A stretch of 64,000 nucleotides of DNA from Nonomuraea thailandensis (GTDB taxonomy: Bacteria > Actinomycetota > Actinomycetes > Streptosporangiales > Streptosporangiaceae). Every line of letters starts with the position of its first letter. The stretch's first letter is position 1. The translations under genes and the position numbers were made by a program. Under the pieces are notes generated by a model that searched no databases, had not been told where the DNA came from, and worked only from the letters and a program-made list of their open reading frames with translations. The DNA is taken from NCBI RefSeq assembly GCF_024172165.1, contig NZ_JAMZEB010000002.1, forward strand, positions 6,283,501-6,347,500, given 5' to 3'. This document shows positions 21,008 through 28,316 of this stretch, in pieces.

Positions 21008-21444
21008 CATGTCCGGCGTCATCGCGGCACATACGCTCCCGGCACGCGCACGCCCCGGCACGCGCACGCTCCCGGCGCGGCCTCACCCTCGCCACGCCCG
21101 GCCGGCTCAGCATCCGGCCGGCTCAGCACCTGACCCGCGACACGTGCGACCGCCTCGGTTCTCACCACGCGAATCCCGCCCGCGCGGTGGCTGCCCCCGC
21201 AGTGGCCGCCCGCGCAGTGCCCGAACGCCCGGCCGGCGCGTCGTGGTCCGTCCCGTCGGCTGGAGGGCGTGAGGCGGCGGCGAGGGCCGCAGGGCTCGGG
21301 CAAGCCGGCGTGGGGCAGTGCAGCGCCGAACTCGGGGACGGCGCAAGGCCAAGCCTTCCTGGCCGCGCAGCACCGAGCCGTCGTGGCGGCGCGAAATCGC
21401 GCCTCCGCAGCCCCTTCACGGCCGCGGAATCATGCCTCCGGGGC

Positions 21445-21891
21445 TCAGCCCGCCAGCGGCACGTCCACCGGAAGTTGCGGCTGGCTAGGGACCCCGAGGA
21501 TGCCCTCGACGGTCGAGACGAACGTCTCCGCCTCCGCCAGGATCTCGTCCGCGTCCGCCGCGCTGATCCGGCGGACCATCCCCGCCTCCGCGGCCGCGCG
21601 CTTGGCGGCGGTGTCCGCGAAGTAGGAGGCCCACTGGGCCAGGTCGGGCTCCGCCTCGGGCAGCAGCTCCCAGGCGCTGCGCAGCCGGCGACGACGGCCC
21701 TCGGTGGGACGGGGGTGGGCGGCGAGGATCGCCGCTGCCGCTCGCAGAGCCGCCAGGTGGGCGGCCACATATCGGGATGCCGGGGTGCGAGCGCCGGTCG
21801 CCTCCGCCAGGCAGGAACGTGAATCGGTCAGGTGTGCCCGAACCGCAGGCGACAGCCGGGGCCCGGGCGTGTCTCTAGGCCGTGGTGCCAT
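21445..21891 (-). CDS. SAV_6107-type HEPN-domain protein under LexA-type control
   Basis: A 148-residue all-helical protein resembling the SAV_6107-type HEPN family of actinobacteria; that family call is from memory of its sequence pattern. RYVAAH at residues 40-45 fits the R-x4-6-H motif of HEPN ribonucleases. Later segments WELLPEAEPDLAQWASYF and ISAADADEILAEAETFV are typical of the family. Start is ATG 21891 with GAGGAGG 9 nt upstream; the frame extends upstream but with poor codon use. A promoter with two LexA boxes lies about 265 nt upstream. No MNT-type antitoxin gene adjoins, and no dinB or dnaE2 is in the window. Whether it cuts RNA is unknown. Confidence 0.75.
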   Translation of the reverse strand: MAPRPRDTPGPRLSPAVRAHLTDSRSCLAEATGARTPASRYVAAHLAALRAAAAILAAHPRPTEGRRRRLRSAWELLPEAEPDLAQWASYFADTAAKRAAAEAGMVRRISAADADEILAEAETFVSTVEGILGVPSQPQLPVDVPLAG

Positions 21892-22154
21892 CTTGCGCGC
21901 CTCCTCTGGAGTCGTGGGCGGCGTCCGGCTTCTGCGCCGATGGAGCCAACAATCGCAGACGCCACCGACATTTCCGCCGGGCAGGCCGGACGAGGAGCTT
22001 CCCCTCTCCCCGTCCGGCCAGGACACGCCCACTCGTCTCCGCCGACGACGAGGACGCACCCTTCGCCCGGGAACCTGGCCGCGGGAATCGCTTGGAGAAG
22101 CGAACGGCCCGCGACCAGGTCCTGGTGACGTTGAGCCGCGAGCCCCACCGTCAC
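21828..22154 (-). CDS. Possible leaderless small ORF in the LexA-controlled transcript (doubtful)
   Basis: The predicted transcription start (about 22155) falls on a GTG codon at 22154, which would open a leaderless frame of 108 residues beginning MTVGLAAQRHQDLVAG and overlapping the HEPN gene start by 64 bp. The first 45 codons have moderately GC-rich third positions; the second half looks non-coding. No family recognised. It could be a decayed gene, a leader or chance. Listed because its start coincides with the predicted start point. Confidence 0.22.
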   Translation of the reverse strand: MTVGLAAQRHQDLVAGRSLLQAIPAARFPGEGCVLVVGGDEWACPGRTGRGEAPRPACPAEMSVASAIVGSIGAEAGRRPRLQRRRARWHHGLETRPGPGCRLRFGHT

Positions 22155-22158
22155 TAGG

Positions 22159-22174
22159 TCGAACATAATTTCGA
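22159..22174 (-). promoter_or_regulatory. LexA box 1
   Basis: TCGAACATAATTTCGA matches the actinobacterial SOS box TCGAAC-N4-GTTCGA with one mismatch. It covers the -10 of the minus-strand promoter. Confidence 0.75.
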
Positions 22175-22191
22175 TCACGCCCCGTTGTCAA
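22162..22191 (-). promoter_or_regulatory. SOS promoter for the HEPN transcript
   Basis: Minus strand TTGACA (22191-22186), 18 bp, TATGTT (22167-22162). The -10 lies inside LexA box 1 and the -35 between the two boxes. Strong match for this GC content. Confidence 0.65.
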
Positions 22192-22198
22192 CCGATCC

Positions 22199-22214
22199 AC
22201 GAACATAGGTTCGA
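22199..22214 (-). promoter_or_regulatory. LexA box 2
   Basis: ACGAACATAGGTTCGA, one mismatch to TCGAAC-N4-GTTCGA. Its centre is 40 bp from box 1, just upstream of the -35. Confidence 0.75.
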
Positions 22215-22353
22215 TGACCATGAAGTGAAAGGATCGACACGCGACGGAGACGGCCCGGTCGGCGACGGCGCAGACGAAAGAGCCGCCGCCGCGGTCAGGG
22301 ATGCGGCGACGGCGAACGGGTGCTGTCAGGGCGGTGTCAAGACGCGGCCCGCG

Positions 22354-22545
22354 TCAGGAGACCGAGATCGCCCCCGACGGGCAGAGGGTCACGGCGCGGC
22401 GAACGGCCTCCTCCAGCTCCTGCGGCGGCTCGTCCTGCAGGAGGAGGACCGTGCCCTCGTCCTCGCTCTGGTCGAACACCTTCGGCACCGTCAGCGCGCA
22501 CATGCCCGCACCGATGCACACCGTCGTATCTGCCTTGATTTCCAT
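22354..22545 (-). CDS. [3Fe-4S] ferredoxin partner of the P450
   Basis: A 63-residue ferredoxin of the actinomycete P450 type. The first cluster cysteines are in TTVCIGAGMCALT (C-x5-C, with the residue between them that would be a fourth ligand replaced by Ala), and the last is in TLCPSGAISV. This leaves three ligands, as expected for a [3Fe-4S] cluster. It begins 6 nt after the P450 stop, so it is the dedicated electron donor. The matching ferredoxin reductase is not adjacent; the FAD oxidoreductase at 33.8-34.9 kb is a candidate by family only. Confidence 0.93.
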   Translation of the reverse strand: MEIKADTTVCIGAGMCALTVPKVFDQSEDEGTVLLLQDEPPQELEEAVRRAVTLCPSGAISVS

Positions 22546-22551
22546 CGCGAC

Positions 22552-23748
22552 CTACCAAGTGACAGGGAGGCGGTGCACTCCGTAAATACTCATGTCCGAG
22601 CGCATCGGCACCTCCTCGGGTGTTACCGCCAAGCGTAGGCCAGGGAAGCGGCGCAGCAGCGCAGGGTAGGCGATGCGCATCTCCGCGCGGGCGAGCTGCT
22701 GGCCGAGGCACTGGTGGATGCCGTGGCCGAACGTCAGGTGCCCGCCGGCCGGCCGGGTGACGTCGAGCCGCTCGCCGTCGGGGAAGCGGGCGGAGTCGCG
22801 GTTGGCGGTGGGCAGGTGGATGGTGACGGTCTCACCGGCCCTGATCGTGACGCCCTCGATCTCGACGTCCTCCAGCGCCGAGCGGATCGGGCCCAGATGG
22901 ATGATCGTGAGGTGGCGCAGCAGCTCCTCGACACCGTTGTCCGCCAGGGAGGGGTCGTCGCGCAGGGCGGCGAGCTGGCCGGGGTTCGTGAGCAGCGCGT
23001 ACGTCCCCAGCCCCAGCATGTTGGCGGTCGTCCCGTGCCCGGCGATGAGCAGCAGCACCCCGACCCCGGTCAGCTCCTCGTCGCTCAGCTCCCCGCCTTC
23101 GACGAGCCCGCTGAGCAGGTCGTCGCCGGGCTCCTTGCGCTTGCGCCGGACGAGCCCGTGGAGGTAGGCCGAGATGCCGCCGAGCGCCGCGATCGCGTCG
23201 TCCGCCTTGGCCTCCAGGCTGGCCAGGACCTTGGTGTCGGCCTGGAACTGCGCGCGTTCCTCGTACGGCACCCCGAGCAGCTCGCAGATCACCAGCGAGG
23301 GGATCGGCAGCGCGAACTCCTGGACGAGGTCCACGGGCGGGCCGGCGGCCTCCATGGCGTCGAGGCAGGCGTCGGTGATCTCCTCGATGCGGGGCTCCAG
23401 CGTCTTCATCCGGCGCACCGTGAACTGCCCGGTCAGCAGCCTGCGGAAGCGCGTGTGTTCGGGCGCGTCCATGCGCAGGAAGAACCCGGGCGGCACGCGC
23501 AGTTGCTCCGGCCTGGTCGCCAGCTCCATCCGGGCGGACGGGATCGGCGGGTGCATGTGCTCGGGCCGGTTGCTGAAGTGCGGGCTGGCCAGCACCGCGC
23601 GGGCGGCGGCATGGCCGGTCACGAGCCAGCCCTGGTGGCCGTCGGCGTACGTCATGCGGTGGATCGCGCCCTGTTGTCGCAGCGCCGTGAGTTCGTCGGG
23701 CGGGTCGAGGGGGCGCTGGCGGGCGGTGGGCAGGGTCAGTTCTGACAT
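22552..23748 (-). CDS. Cytochrome P450 (bacterial CYP105/107-like)
   Basis: Heme monooxygenase of 398 residues, soluble class I type. The I-helix oxygen motif reads LLLIAGHGTTANM, the K-helix ExxR is in VEELLRHLT, and the heme loop is LTFGHGIHQCLGQQLARAE with the cysteine ligand. LRMDAPEHTRFRRLL is the C-helix signature. Start ATG 23748 follows AAAGGAG. It is divergent from a TetR gene across a 96-bp AT-rich gap containing an inverted repeat, so substrate-responsive repression is likely. The substrate cannot be read from sequence; no biosynthetic cluster surrounds it, which favours xenobiotic or fatty-acid-like substrates. Confidence 0.94.
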   Translation of the reverse strand: MSELTLPTARQRPLDPPDELTALRQQGAIHRMTYADGHQGWLVTGHAAARAVLASPHFSNRPEHMHPPIPSARMELATRPEQLRVPPGFFLRMDAPEHTRFRRLLTGQFTVRRMKTLEPRIEEITDACLDAMEAAGPPVDLVQEFALPIPSLVICELLGVPYEERAQFQADTKVLASLEAKADDAIAALGGISAYLHGLVRRKRKEPGDDLLSGLVEGGELSDEELTGVGVLLLIAGHGTTANMLGLGTYALLTNPGQLAALRDDPSLADNGVEELLRHLTIIHLGPIRSALEDVEIEGVTIRAGETVTIHLPTANRDSARFPDGERLDVTRPAGGHLTFGHGIHQCLGQQLARAEMRIAYPALLRRFPGLRLAVTPEEVPMRSDMSIYGVHRLPVTW

Positions 23749-23786
23749 GTTCCGCTCCTTTCCGAGCTCTCCCTCCCAGAAAACCT

Positions 23787-23808
23787 CATTGAATGCAAAA
23801 TTTCAATG
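23787..23808. promoter_or_regulatory. Operator between P450 and TetR gene
   Basis: CATTGAA (23787-23793) and TTCAATG (23802-23808) form a perfect 7-bp inverted repeat with an 8-bp centre, a typical TetR-family operator, in an AT-rich island within GC-rich DNA. Confidence 0.65.
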
Positions 23809-23832
23809 GATGAAAACAATTAGGACGTGCAG

Positions 23833-23838
23833 TATAGT
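23833..23838 (+). promoter_or_regulatory. -10 element of the TetR gene, leaderless transcript likely
   Basis: TATAGT ends 6 nt before the ATG at 23845, so the transcript should begin at or next to the start codon. There is no ribosome site. A weak -35 (ATGAAA) lies 17 bp upstream, next to the inverted repeat. Confidence 0.5.
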
Positions 23839-23844
23839 TCCGGC

Positions 23845-24450
23845 ATGGTGGAAGGGCTCCGGGAGCGCAAGAAGCAGCGCACGCGTCAGGCACTGATCGA
23901 GGCGGCGCTGCGGCTGTTCCTGGAGAAGGGCTTCGAGGAGACCACGCTCGCGGAGATCGCGGAGCAGGCCGACGTGTCCACCCGCACGTTCTTCAGCTAC
24001 TTCGCCGGCAAGGAGGACGTGGTCTTCTACGACACCGCGGCCCGGCTGGACCTGGCGCTCGGGGTGCTGGAGGGCAGGCGCCCCGACGAGAGCGTGACCG
24101 GCGTGCTGATGAGGATCGTCGAGGAGAGCTTCGAGCAGGCGGTCTCGTACCAGGACCTGACGAGCGAGGACGCGGCGCTGCGGGTGCGGCTGATCCTCAC
24201 GGAGCCCGCGTTGCAGGCGCGGGCGCTGCTCCTGCTGTTCGACACCCAGCTCAAGCTGGCCGAGGGGCTGCACGAGGCGTTCCCCGAGCTGACGCGGGTG
24301 GACGCCGCCGCGGCGGTGGGCGCGCTGATCGGGGCCGTCAAGCTGGGCGTCATGGCCACCCTGGAGGACGAGCAGACGCTGGCGGACATCCTGGGCACCG
24401 CGCGCCGCGCGGCCGAGGTCGCCATCTCCGGCCTGCGCGCCCTCGGGTAG
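23845..24450 (+). CDS. TetR-family repressor divergent from the P450
   Basis: One-component regulator of 201 residues. The N-terminal helix-turn-helix runs RERKKQRTRQALIEAALRLF, then TTLAEIAEQADVSTRTFFSY and FAGKEDVVF, the standard TetR_N pattern. The C-terminal ligand domain is family-variable. Start ATG 23845 rather than an in-frame ATG six codons upstream, because a -10 element lies between them. It probably binds the inverted repeat in the shared promoter region and controls both itself and the P450/ferredoxin pair. The inducer is unknown. Confidence 0.9.
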   Translation: MVEGLRERKKQRTRQALIEAALRLFLEKGFEETTLAEIAEQADVSTRTFFSYFAGKEDVVFYDTAARLDLALGVLEGRRPDESVTGVLMRIVEESFEQAVSYQDLTSEDAALRVRLILTEPALQARALLLLFDTQLKLAEGLHEAFPELTRVDAAAAVGALIGAVKLGVMATLEDEQTLADILGTARRAAEVAISGLRALG

Positions 24451-24541
24451 CGCCCGTCCGCTCCGCGCGATCGCGCGTGCAGAGCGCCCGGCTCCTTCTG
24501 AGAAGCTGTCTCACGGAAACCGCCGCGGGAGGGGAGAGCGG

Positions 24542-25090
24542 ATGGCGGGAAGCGGTCGCCCGGCGGGGCTCGTGCTGCTGGCCCTGGGGCCGGTGCTGGC
24601 GGCGGCGTACGCGGGCGCGGGCCATCTGGCCGTCCGCGCGGCGGTGCGCGCGCAGACCACCGGCCCCGAGTGGGAGGGCGGCAGGATCGACGGGTCGGGG
24701 CTGACCTCGCTGGGCGTGGACACGTGGCGGCTGACCTGGTGGACCGCCATGGTGGTGGGCCTGGCGGCGGTGGCCTACCTGGTCTTCGGGGTGTTGCTGC
24801 TGCGGGAGCGGCGCGGCCGGGCGCTGATCCTCGTGGTGTCGGGCGTGCTCATCGTCCCCTACGCGCTGGGGTTCGCGGTCGCGCTGTTCAATCCCGTCAG
24901 AGGGCTGGCCGGCCTGTACGACTCCCCCGACTTCCTCGCGGGCCTGCCCTGGTGGCAGCCGTACACGGCCTGGCTGCTGCTGGCCGGCGGGCTGGCGCAG
25001 GCCGTGGGGATGGTCATGGCCGCCGCGCACGGCAGGCGCGCGGCCCCGCAGCCGCCTCCGGAGGCCGCGGAGGTCAACGGGCAGGGCTGA
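24542..25090 (+). CDS. Four-helix integral membrane protein of unknown function
   Basis: A 182-residue membrane protein with about four hydrophobic segments: LVLLALGPVLAAAYAGAG near the N-terminus, WTAMVVGLAAVAYLVFGVLL, ALILVVSGVLIVPYALGFAV, and WLLLAGGLAQAVGMVMAAA. The first loop is the likely extracytoplasmic part. No catalytic motif is visible, and I do not recognise a named family. The ATG has GGGAGGGGAG upstream. Its 3' end overlaps the convergent QorB-like gene by 17 bp. The isolated position gives no functional hint. Confidence 0.72.
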   Translation: MAGSGRPAGLVLLALGPVLAAAYAGAGHLAVRAAVRAQTTGPEWEGGRIDGSGLTSLGVDTWRLTWWTAMVVGLAAVAYLVFGVLLLRERRGRALILVVSGVLIVPYALGFAVALFNPVRGLAGLYDSPDFLAGLPWWQPYTAWLLLAGGLAQAVGMVMAAAHGRRAAPQPPPEAAEVNGQG

Positions 25091-25955
25091 CGCCCGCCCG
25101 CACGGTCGCCGCGATCAGGTCGCGGGCCGGCCGGGGCGCGTCCAGGAACGCGGGCAGGTCGCTCCGCCCGGCCTCCAGCAGGCCGGCCCCGATGTTGGAG
25201 AAGGTCGAGATCGTGTGGCCCGCCTGGTACGCCTCCAGCCCGGCCAGCCCCGCCCTGGCGTCCCCCAGCGGCACCGGACGGTAGGCGACGGGCCGCCCCA
25301 GCACCTCGGAGAGCACCTCGGCCAGGTCGTGCCCGCCGACCGCGCTCACGCCCTCCAGCTCGTACGTCCTGCCCGCGTGCCGCCGCGCCCCGCCCGACAC
25401 GACGTCCTGCCAGGCCTCGGCCGCCACGCGCACGGCCACGGCGGCCAGGTCCTGCCTGGCCGCCACCGACACCCGCCCCTCGCCGAGAGGAGCCGCGAAC
25501 ACCCCGCTGTCCGCCGCCGCGTGGACGCCGGCCAGCGCCAGCCCGGCGGGGATCTCGGCGTACAGGGCGTTGCGCAGCACCGTGACGTCGAAGGGCGCCT
25601 CGGCCAGCCGCGCCTCGGTCCACCGGTGGGCCAGGGCGATCGTGAGCCGCTCCCCCGACCCCGCCAGGCTGGTGTAGATCACGTGCTCGACGCCCGCGGC
25701 GGCCGCGGCCCGTACGACCGCGCCGTGCCGGGCGAGCACGACGTCGTCCTCGGCGTACCCGGCGGACACGAACACCAGCACCCGCGCCCCTTCGAACGCC
25801 CGCTCCAGCGTCGCGGGCCGGTCGAAGTCGGCGAGCCGCACCCCGGCTCCGCCGCCCGAGCTGCTGGCCCCCGCGGCCTGCGGCCCGCCGGCGGCCCGCA
25901 GCCCGCCGAGGATCGCTCCGCCCAGTGCCCCGGACACGCCCGTCACGACAATCAT
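25074..25955 (-). CDS. NAD(P)H-binding NmrA/QorB-like quinone oxidoreductase
   Basis: Short-chain-dehydrogenase-like atypical SDR of 293 residues. The N-terminal Rossmann motif MIVVTGVSGALGGAILGGL is the GxxGxxG dinucleotide site; VEHVIYTSLAG and FDVTVLRNALYAEI follow, as in QorB/YtfG-type NAD(P)H:quinone oxidoreductases. A glycine/serine-rich insert (near residues 27-36) is unusual. Start ATG 25955 has AGGGGGA upstream. It diverges from an HxlR regulator, the same arrangement as E. coli qorB (ytfG) and ytfH. Detoxification of quinones or electrophiles is the likely role. Confidence 0.83.
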   Translation of the reverse strand: MIVVTGVSGALGGAILGGLRAAGGPQAAGASSSGGGAGVRLADFDRPATLERAFEGARVLVFVSAGYAEDDVVLARHGAVVRAAAAAGVEHVIYTSLAGSGERLTIALAHRWTEARLAEAPFDVTVLRNALYAEIPAGLALAGVHAAADSGVFAAPLGEGRVSVAARQDLAAVAVRVAAEAWQDVVSGGARRHAGRTYELEGVSAVGGHDLAEVLSEVLGRPVAYRPVPLGDARAGLAGLEAYQAGHTISTFSNIGAGLLEAGRSDLPAFLDAPRPARDLIAATVRAGVSPAR

Positions 25956-26037
25956 GGGTCCCCCTAATGTGGATCTGCCAGGTGAAACGAACCCCAGCAT
26001 GGGCGAGGCCCCGCGCTCGCCGTAAGGAGGCACTCTC

Positions 26038-26439
26038 ATGTCAGTCGCGCACACGGAGGTAACCCACCAGGCCGCGGGCCCGTGCGGGGACGACGACTGC
26101 GGCATCAGGGACGTGCTCGACCGCATCGGCGACAAGTGGACGGTGCTGGTGATGGTGGAGCTGGCCAAGGGGGTGCGCCGGTTCAGGGAGCTGCACCGGG
26201 CGGTGCCGGGCATCTCGCAGCGGATGCTGACGCTGACGACGCGGCGGCTGTGCCGCGACGGGCTCGTCGAGCGCACGGCGTTCGCGACGATCCCGCCGCA
26301 GGTGGAGTACCGGCTGACGCCGATGGGCCGCAGCCTCGCCGAGGCCGTGCAGCGGCTGGCCGACTGGTCGCGCGAGCACAAGGACGCCATGGAGGACGCC
26401 CGCACCCGCTGGGACGCCGGGCATCCCGGCGAGGGCTAG
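26038..26439 (+). CDS. HxlR-family redox/electrophile-responsive regulator
   Basis: Winged-helix regulator of 133 residues. CGIRDVLDRIGDKWTVLVMV is the family opening helix with DKWT; RRFRELHRAVPGISQRMLT is the recognition region; VEYRLTPMGRSLAEAVQRL is the wing and end. Two cysteines precede the DNA-binding domain (CGDDDC), a plausible redox or electrophile switch as in YodB/QorR-type members. ATG 26038 has AAGGAGG 8 nt upstream. Divergent from the QorB-like gene, its likely target. Confidence 0.9.
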   Translation: MSVAHTEVTHQAAGPCGDDDCGIRDVLDRIGDKWTVLVMVELAKGVRRFRELHRAVPGISQRMLTLTTRRLCRDGLVERTAFATIPPQVEYRLTPMGRSLAEAVQRLADWSREHKDAMEDARTRWDAGHPGEG

Positions 26440-28229
26440 CAGCGCGACCAGGTGACCCAGCCGTGGCGGGCGCCGGTGACGGTCCAGCCCGCCGGCGGCG
26501 GCCCGGCCTCCTGCGGGACGACGGCGGTGCAGACGCCCTCGGGAGGCGTGCCGCGGAAGCGCTCGATCCCGGTCCACCACACGCGGTACGACAGCGGCAC
26601 CCAGACGTTCCACTTCACCCCCGCCTCCACCGCCACCCGGCCGGGCGGAGACGGCGCGGGCAGCCAGTCGGGGCCCGGCGCCGGCGGGGCGGGTGCCAGG
26701 TGCACGACGAACGCCATCTGGATCAGGCCCAGGACGGCCGTGGCGAGCACCGCGGGCCTCCGGGCCAGGGCCGCGCCCGCCAGGCAGGCGAGCAGCGCCA
26801 GGGCGGACAGGGAGGCGGCGACCAGGTCGAGCGAGCCGGGCCGCTGCGTGAGAAAGATCACTTCAGGGAAGTCGAAGGCGATGAAGGCGTGCCGGTGCAG
26901 CCGGTCCCCCGCGTACCAGGCGACCACGCCGCCGGTCACGGCGAGTAACCCGGCAGCGGCCACCACGTGCCGCACCACCGAGAGCCACCCGGCCCCGGAC
27001 AGTCCGCGTCCCGCCACGGAAGCCCGCCCGGCCCCGGCCTGCGCGCGTCCCGCCGCGGAAGCCCGCCCGGCCCCCGCCTGCGCGTGACCCGCCGCGGAAG
27101 CCCGCGCGGCCGGCAGGCGTCTCGCGCGCAGGAGGACCAGCATGCCCACGAGCGTCCACGCCACCGCCACGCACGCCAGGTAGCGGCCGTAGGCGAAGTT
27201 GCCGACCCGGTGCTCGTCCGGCAGGGCGGCCGAGGAGGCGTACGCGATGCCCAGGGTCAGCGTCAGCAGCGCCCCCGCCAGGACGCGCGGCACGAACGGC
27301 GCCGATCGCCGCGTCAGCAGGGCCGCCGCGCCCGCCAGCCCCACGCCCGCCAGGCCCCACGTGCCGGCTACGAGGTACCAGAGCTGCCCGGCGGCCCCCG
27401 ACAGCGCCCACGCCTGCCCCTCCAGGCTCGTGAGGCGCTCGACCAGCAGCCCCGACAGGTCACGGGGCCCGCCGGGGTAGAGCGCGGCCCGCAGCGCCCC
27501 GTTGAGCGCGTCCCCGGCCACGGCGCCCGCGACCGCGCTCACCAGCGTCGCGATCAGGGCCGCGCGCGGCAGCCTGCGCCACAGCGCGACCAGCACGAGC
27601 AGGCACACCGCCACGATCACGGTCCCCCGCAGGTGCACCGCCATCGCGTACGCCGCCAGCCCGCCGGCGGCGGCCCCGGCCGCCACGCGCCGCCGCAGGG
27701 GCCCGCCCGCGACCAGGTCGTGCAGCGCGACCAGCCACCCCAGCACGACCACCGGCAGGACCGCGTCGGCCAGCGCGAACCCGGAGAACACCAGCAGCGA
27801 GGGCGACGATCCCGCCGTGAACGCCAGCGCCAGCGCCGCCCGCCTGCCGACGCGCAGCCGCCGCAGCAGCACGTACGCCACCGGGTACGCGCTCGCCGCC
27901 GCCACCGCCCCCACCCCGACGGCCAGCCGGTACGCGAGCCCGGGATCGGAGGTCAGCCAGAAGATCGGCACGAGCAGCAGCGCGTACCCGGCCTGGTAGA
28001 AGGTCGAGCCGGACAGATCGGCCCCCGCGCCGCCGGCCAGCCATCGGGCGGCCAGGAGGTAGCCGGTCTCGTCCGGGTTCGCCACGGGCGCGCCGTGGTA
28101 GCGGTTCAGCCACAGCCGCAGCGCCACCTGCGCGACCCATCCGGCGGCGAGCAGCCACCGCACCCGCGGCGCCGCCCCGCTCCGGGGTACGGGCGGAGCG
28201 GGCGTTCTCAGCATGAAAGCCGTAGTCAT
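26436..28229 (-). CDS. Polytopic membrane protein, GT-C glycosyltransferase-like
   Basis: A 597-residue membrane protein with roughly 10-12 hydrophobic segments. The first extracytoplasmic loop holds NPDETGYLLAARWLAGG, in the position where GT-C enzymes (ArnT/Pmt type) keep their catalytic acidic pair. That suggests transfer of a sugar from a polyprenyl phosphate outside the membrane; acceptor unknown. Near residue 380 a cytoplasmic loop carries three 13-residue repeats (RASxAGxxxxGAG) coded by 39-bp tandem repeats. A C-terminal soluble tail has two cysteines (EGVCTAVV and WSRC). It overlaps the HxlR gene end by 4 bp. Could also be a non-enzymatic relative. Confidence 0.68.
   Translation of the reverse strand: MTTAFMLRTPAPPVPRSGAAPRVRWLLAAGWVAQVALRLWLNRYHGAPVANPDETGYLLAARWLAGGAGADLSGSTFYQAGYALLLVPIFWLTSDPGLAYRLAVGVGAVAAASAYPVAYVLLRRLRVGRRAALALAFTAGSSPSLLVFSGFALADAVLPVVVLGWLVALHDLVAGGPLRRRVAAGAAAGGLAAYAMAVHLRGTVIVAVCLLVLVALWRRLPRAALIATLVSAVAGAVAGDALNGALRAALYPGGPRDLSGLLVERLTSLEGQAWALSGAAGQLWYLVAGTWGLAGVGLAGAAALLTRRSAPFVPRVLAGALLTLTLGIAYASSAALPDEHRVGNFAYGRYLACVAVAWTLVGMLVLLRARRLPAARASAAGHAQAGAGRASAAGRAQAGAGRASVAGRGLSGAGWLSVVRHVVAAAGLLAVTGGVVAWYAGDRLHRHAFIAFDFPEVIFLTQRPGSLDLVAASLSALALLACLAGAALARRPAVLATAVLGLIQMAFVVHLAPAPPAPGPDWLPAPSPPGRVAVEAGVKWNVWVPLSYRVWWTGIERFRGTPPEGVCTAVVPQEAGPPPAGWTVTGARHGWVTWSRC
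26985..27110. repeat. 39-bp tandem repeats inside the GT-C-like gene
   Basis: About 3.2 copies of a 39-bp unit in register with codons (for example GCGTCCCGCC at 27006 and again at 27045; GCCGCGGAAG at 27052 and 27091). They encode RASAAGHAQAGAG-like units in a cytoplasmic loop. Copy number may vary between strains. Confidence 0.85.
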
Positions 28230-28316
28230 GAGATCCCCCAGAAGTTCGGGGGAAGCTCACCAGACCACGGATAACCGGCCTGTCACCGATTTCGGTTATG
28301 CGGGCGTTATCCGGCT

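Larger units (their letters stand above)
20834..21444. other. 611-bp convergent gap between bldD and the HEPN gene
   Basis: No convincing gene on either strand. Contains the bldD hairpin, a perfect 15-bp stem-loop, and short direct repeats: CGGCACGCGCACGC about twice near 21050 and CCGGCCGGCTCAGCA twice near 21100-21128. Reading frames here are low-complexity Arg/Gly/Pro/Ala, typical of non-coding GC-rich DNA. Confidence 0.6.
22155..22353. other. Regulatory gap between ferredoxin gene and HEPN gene
   Basis: With the leader 21892-22154 this makes 462 bp lacking a secure gene between the ferredoxin stop and the HEPN start. 22155-22215 is the LexA-controlled promoter; 22216-22353 shows nothing I can name. 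Confidence 0.5.

Noticed and set aside
21019..21303. Possible small gene in the bldD-HEPN gap
   Set aside because: Arg/Gly/Pro low-complexity translation, no ribosome site, poor codon use.
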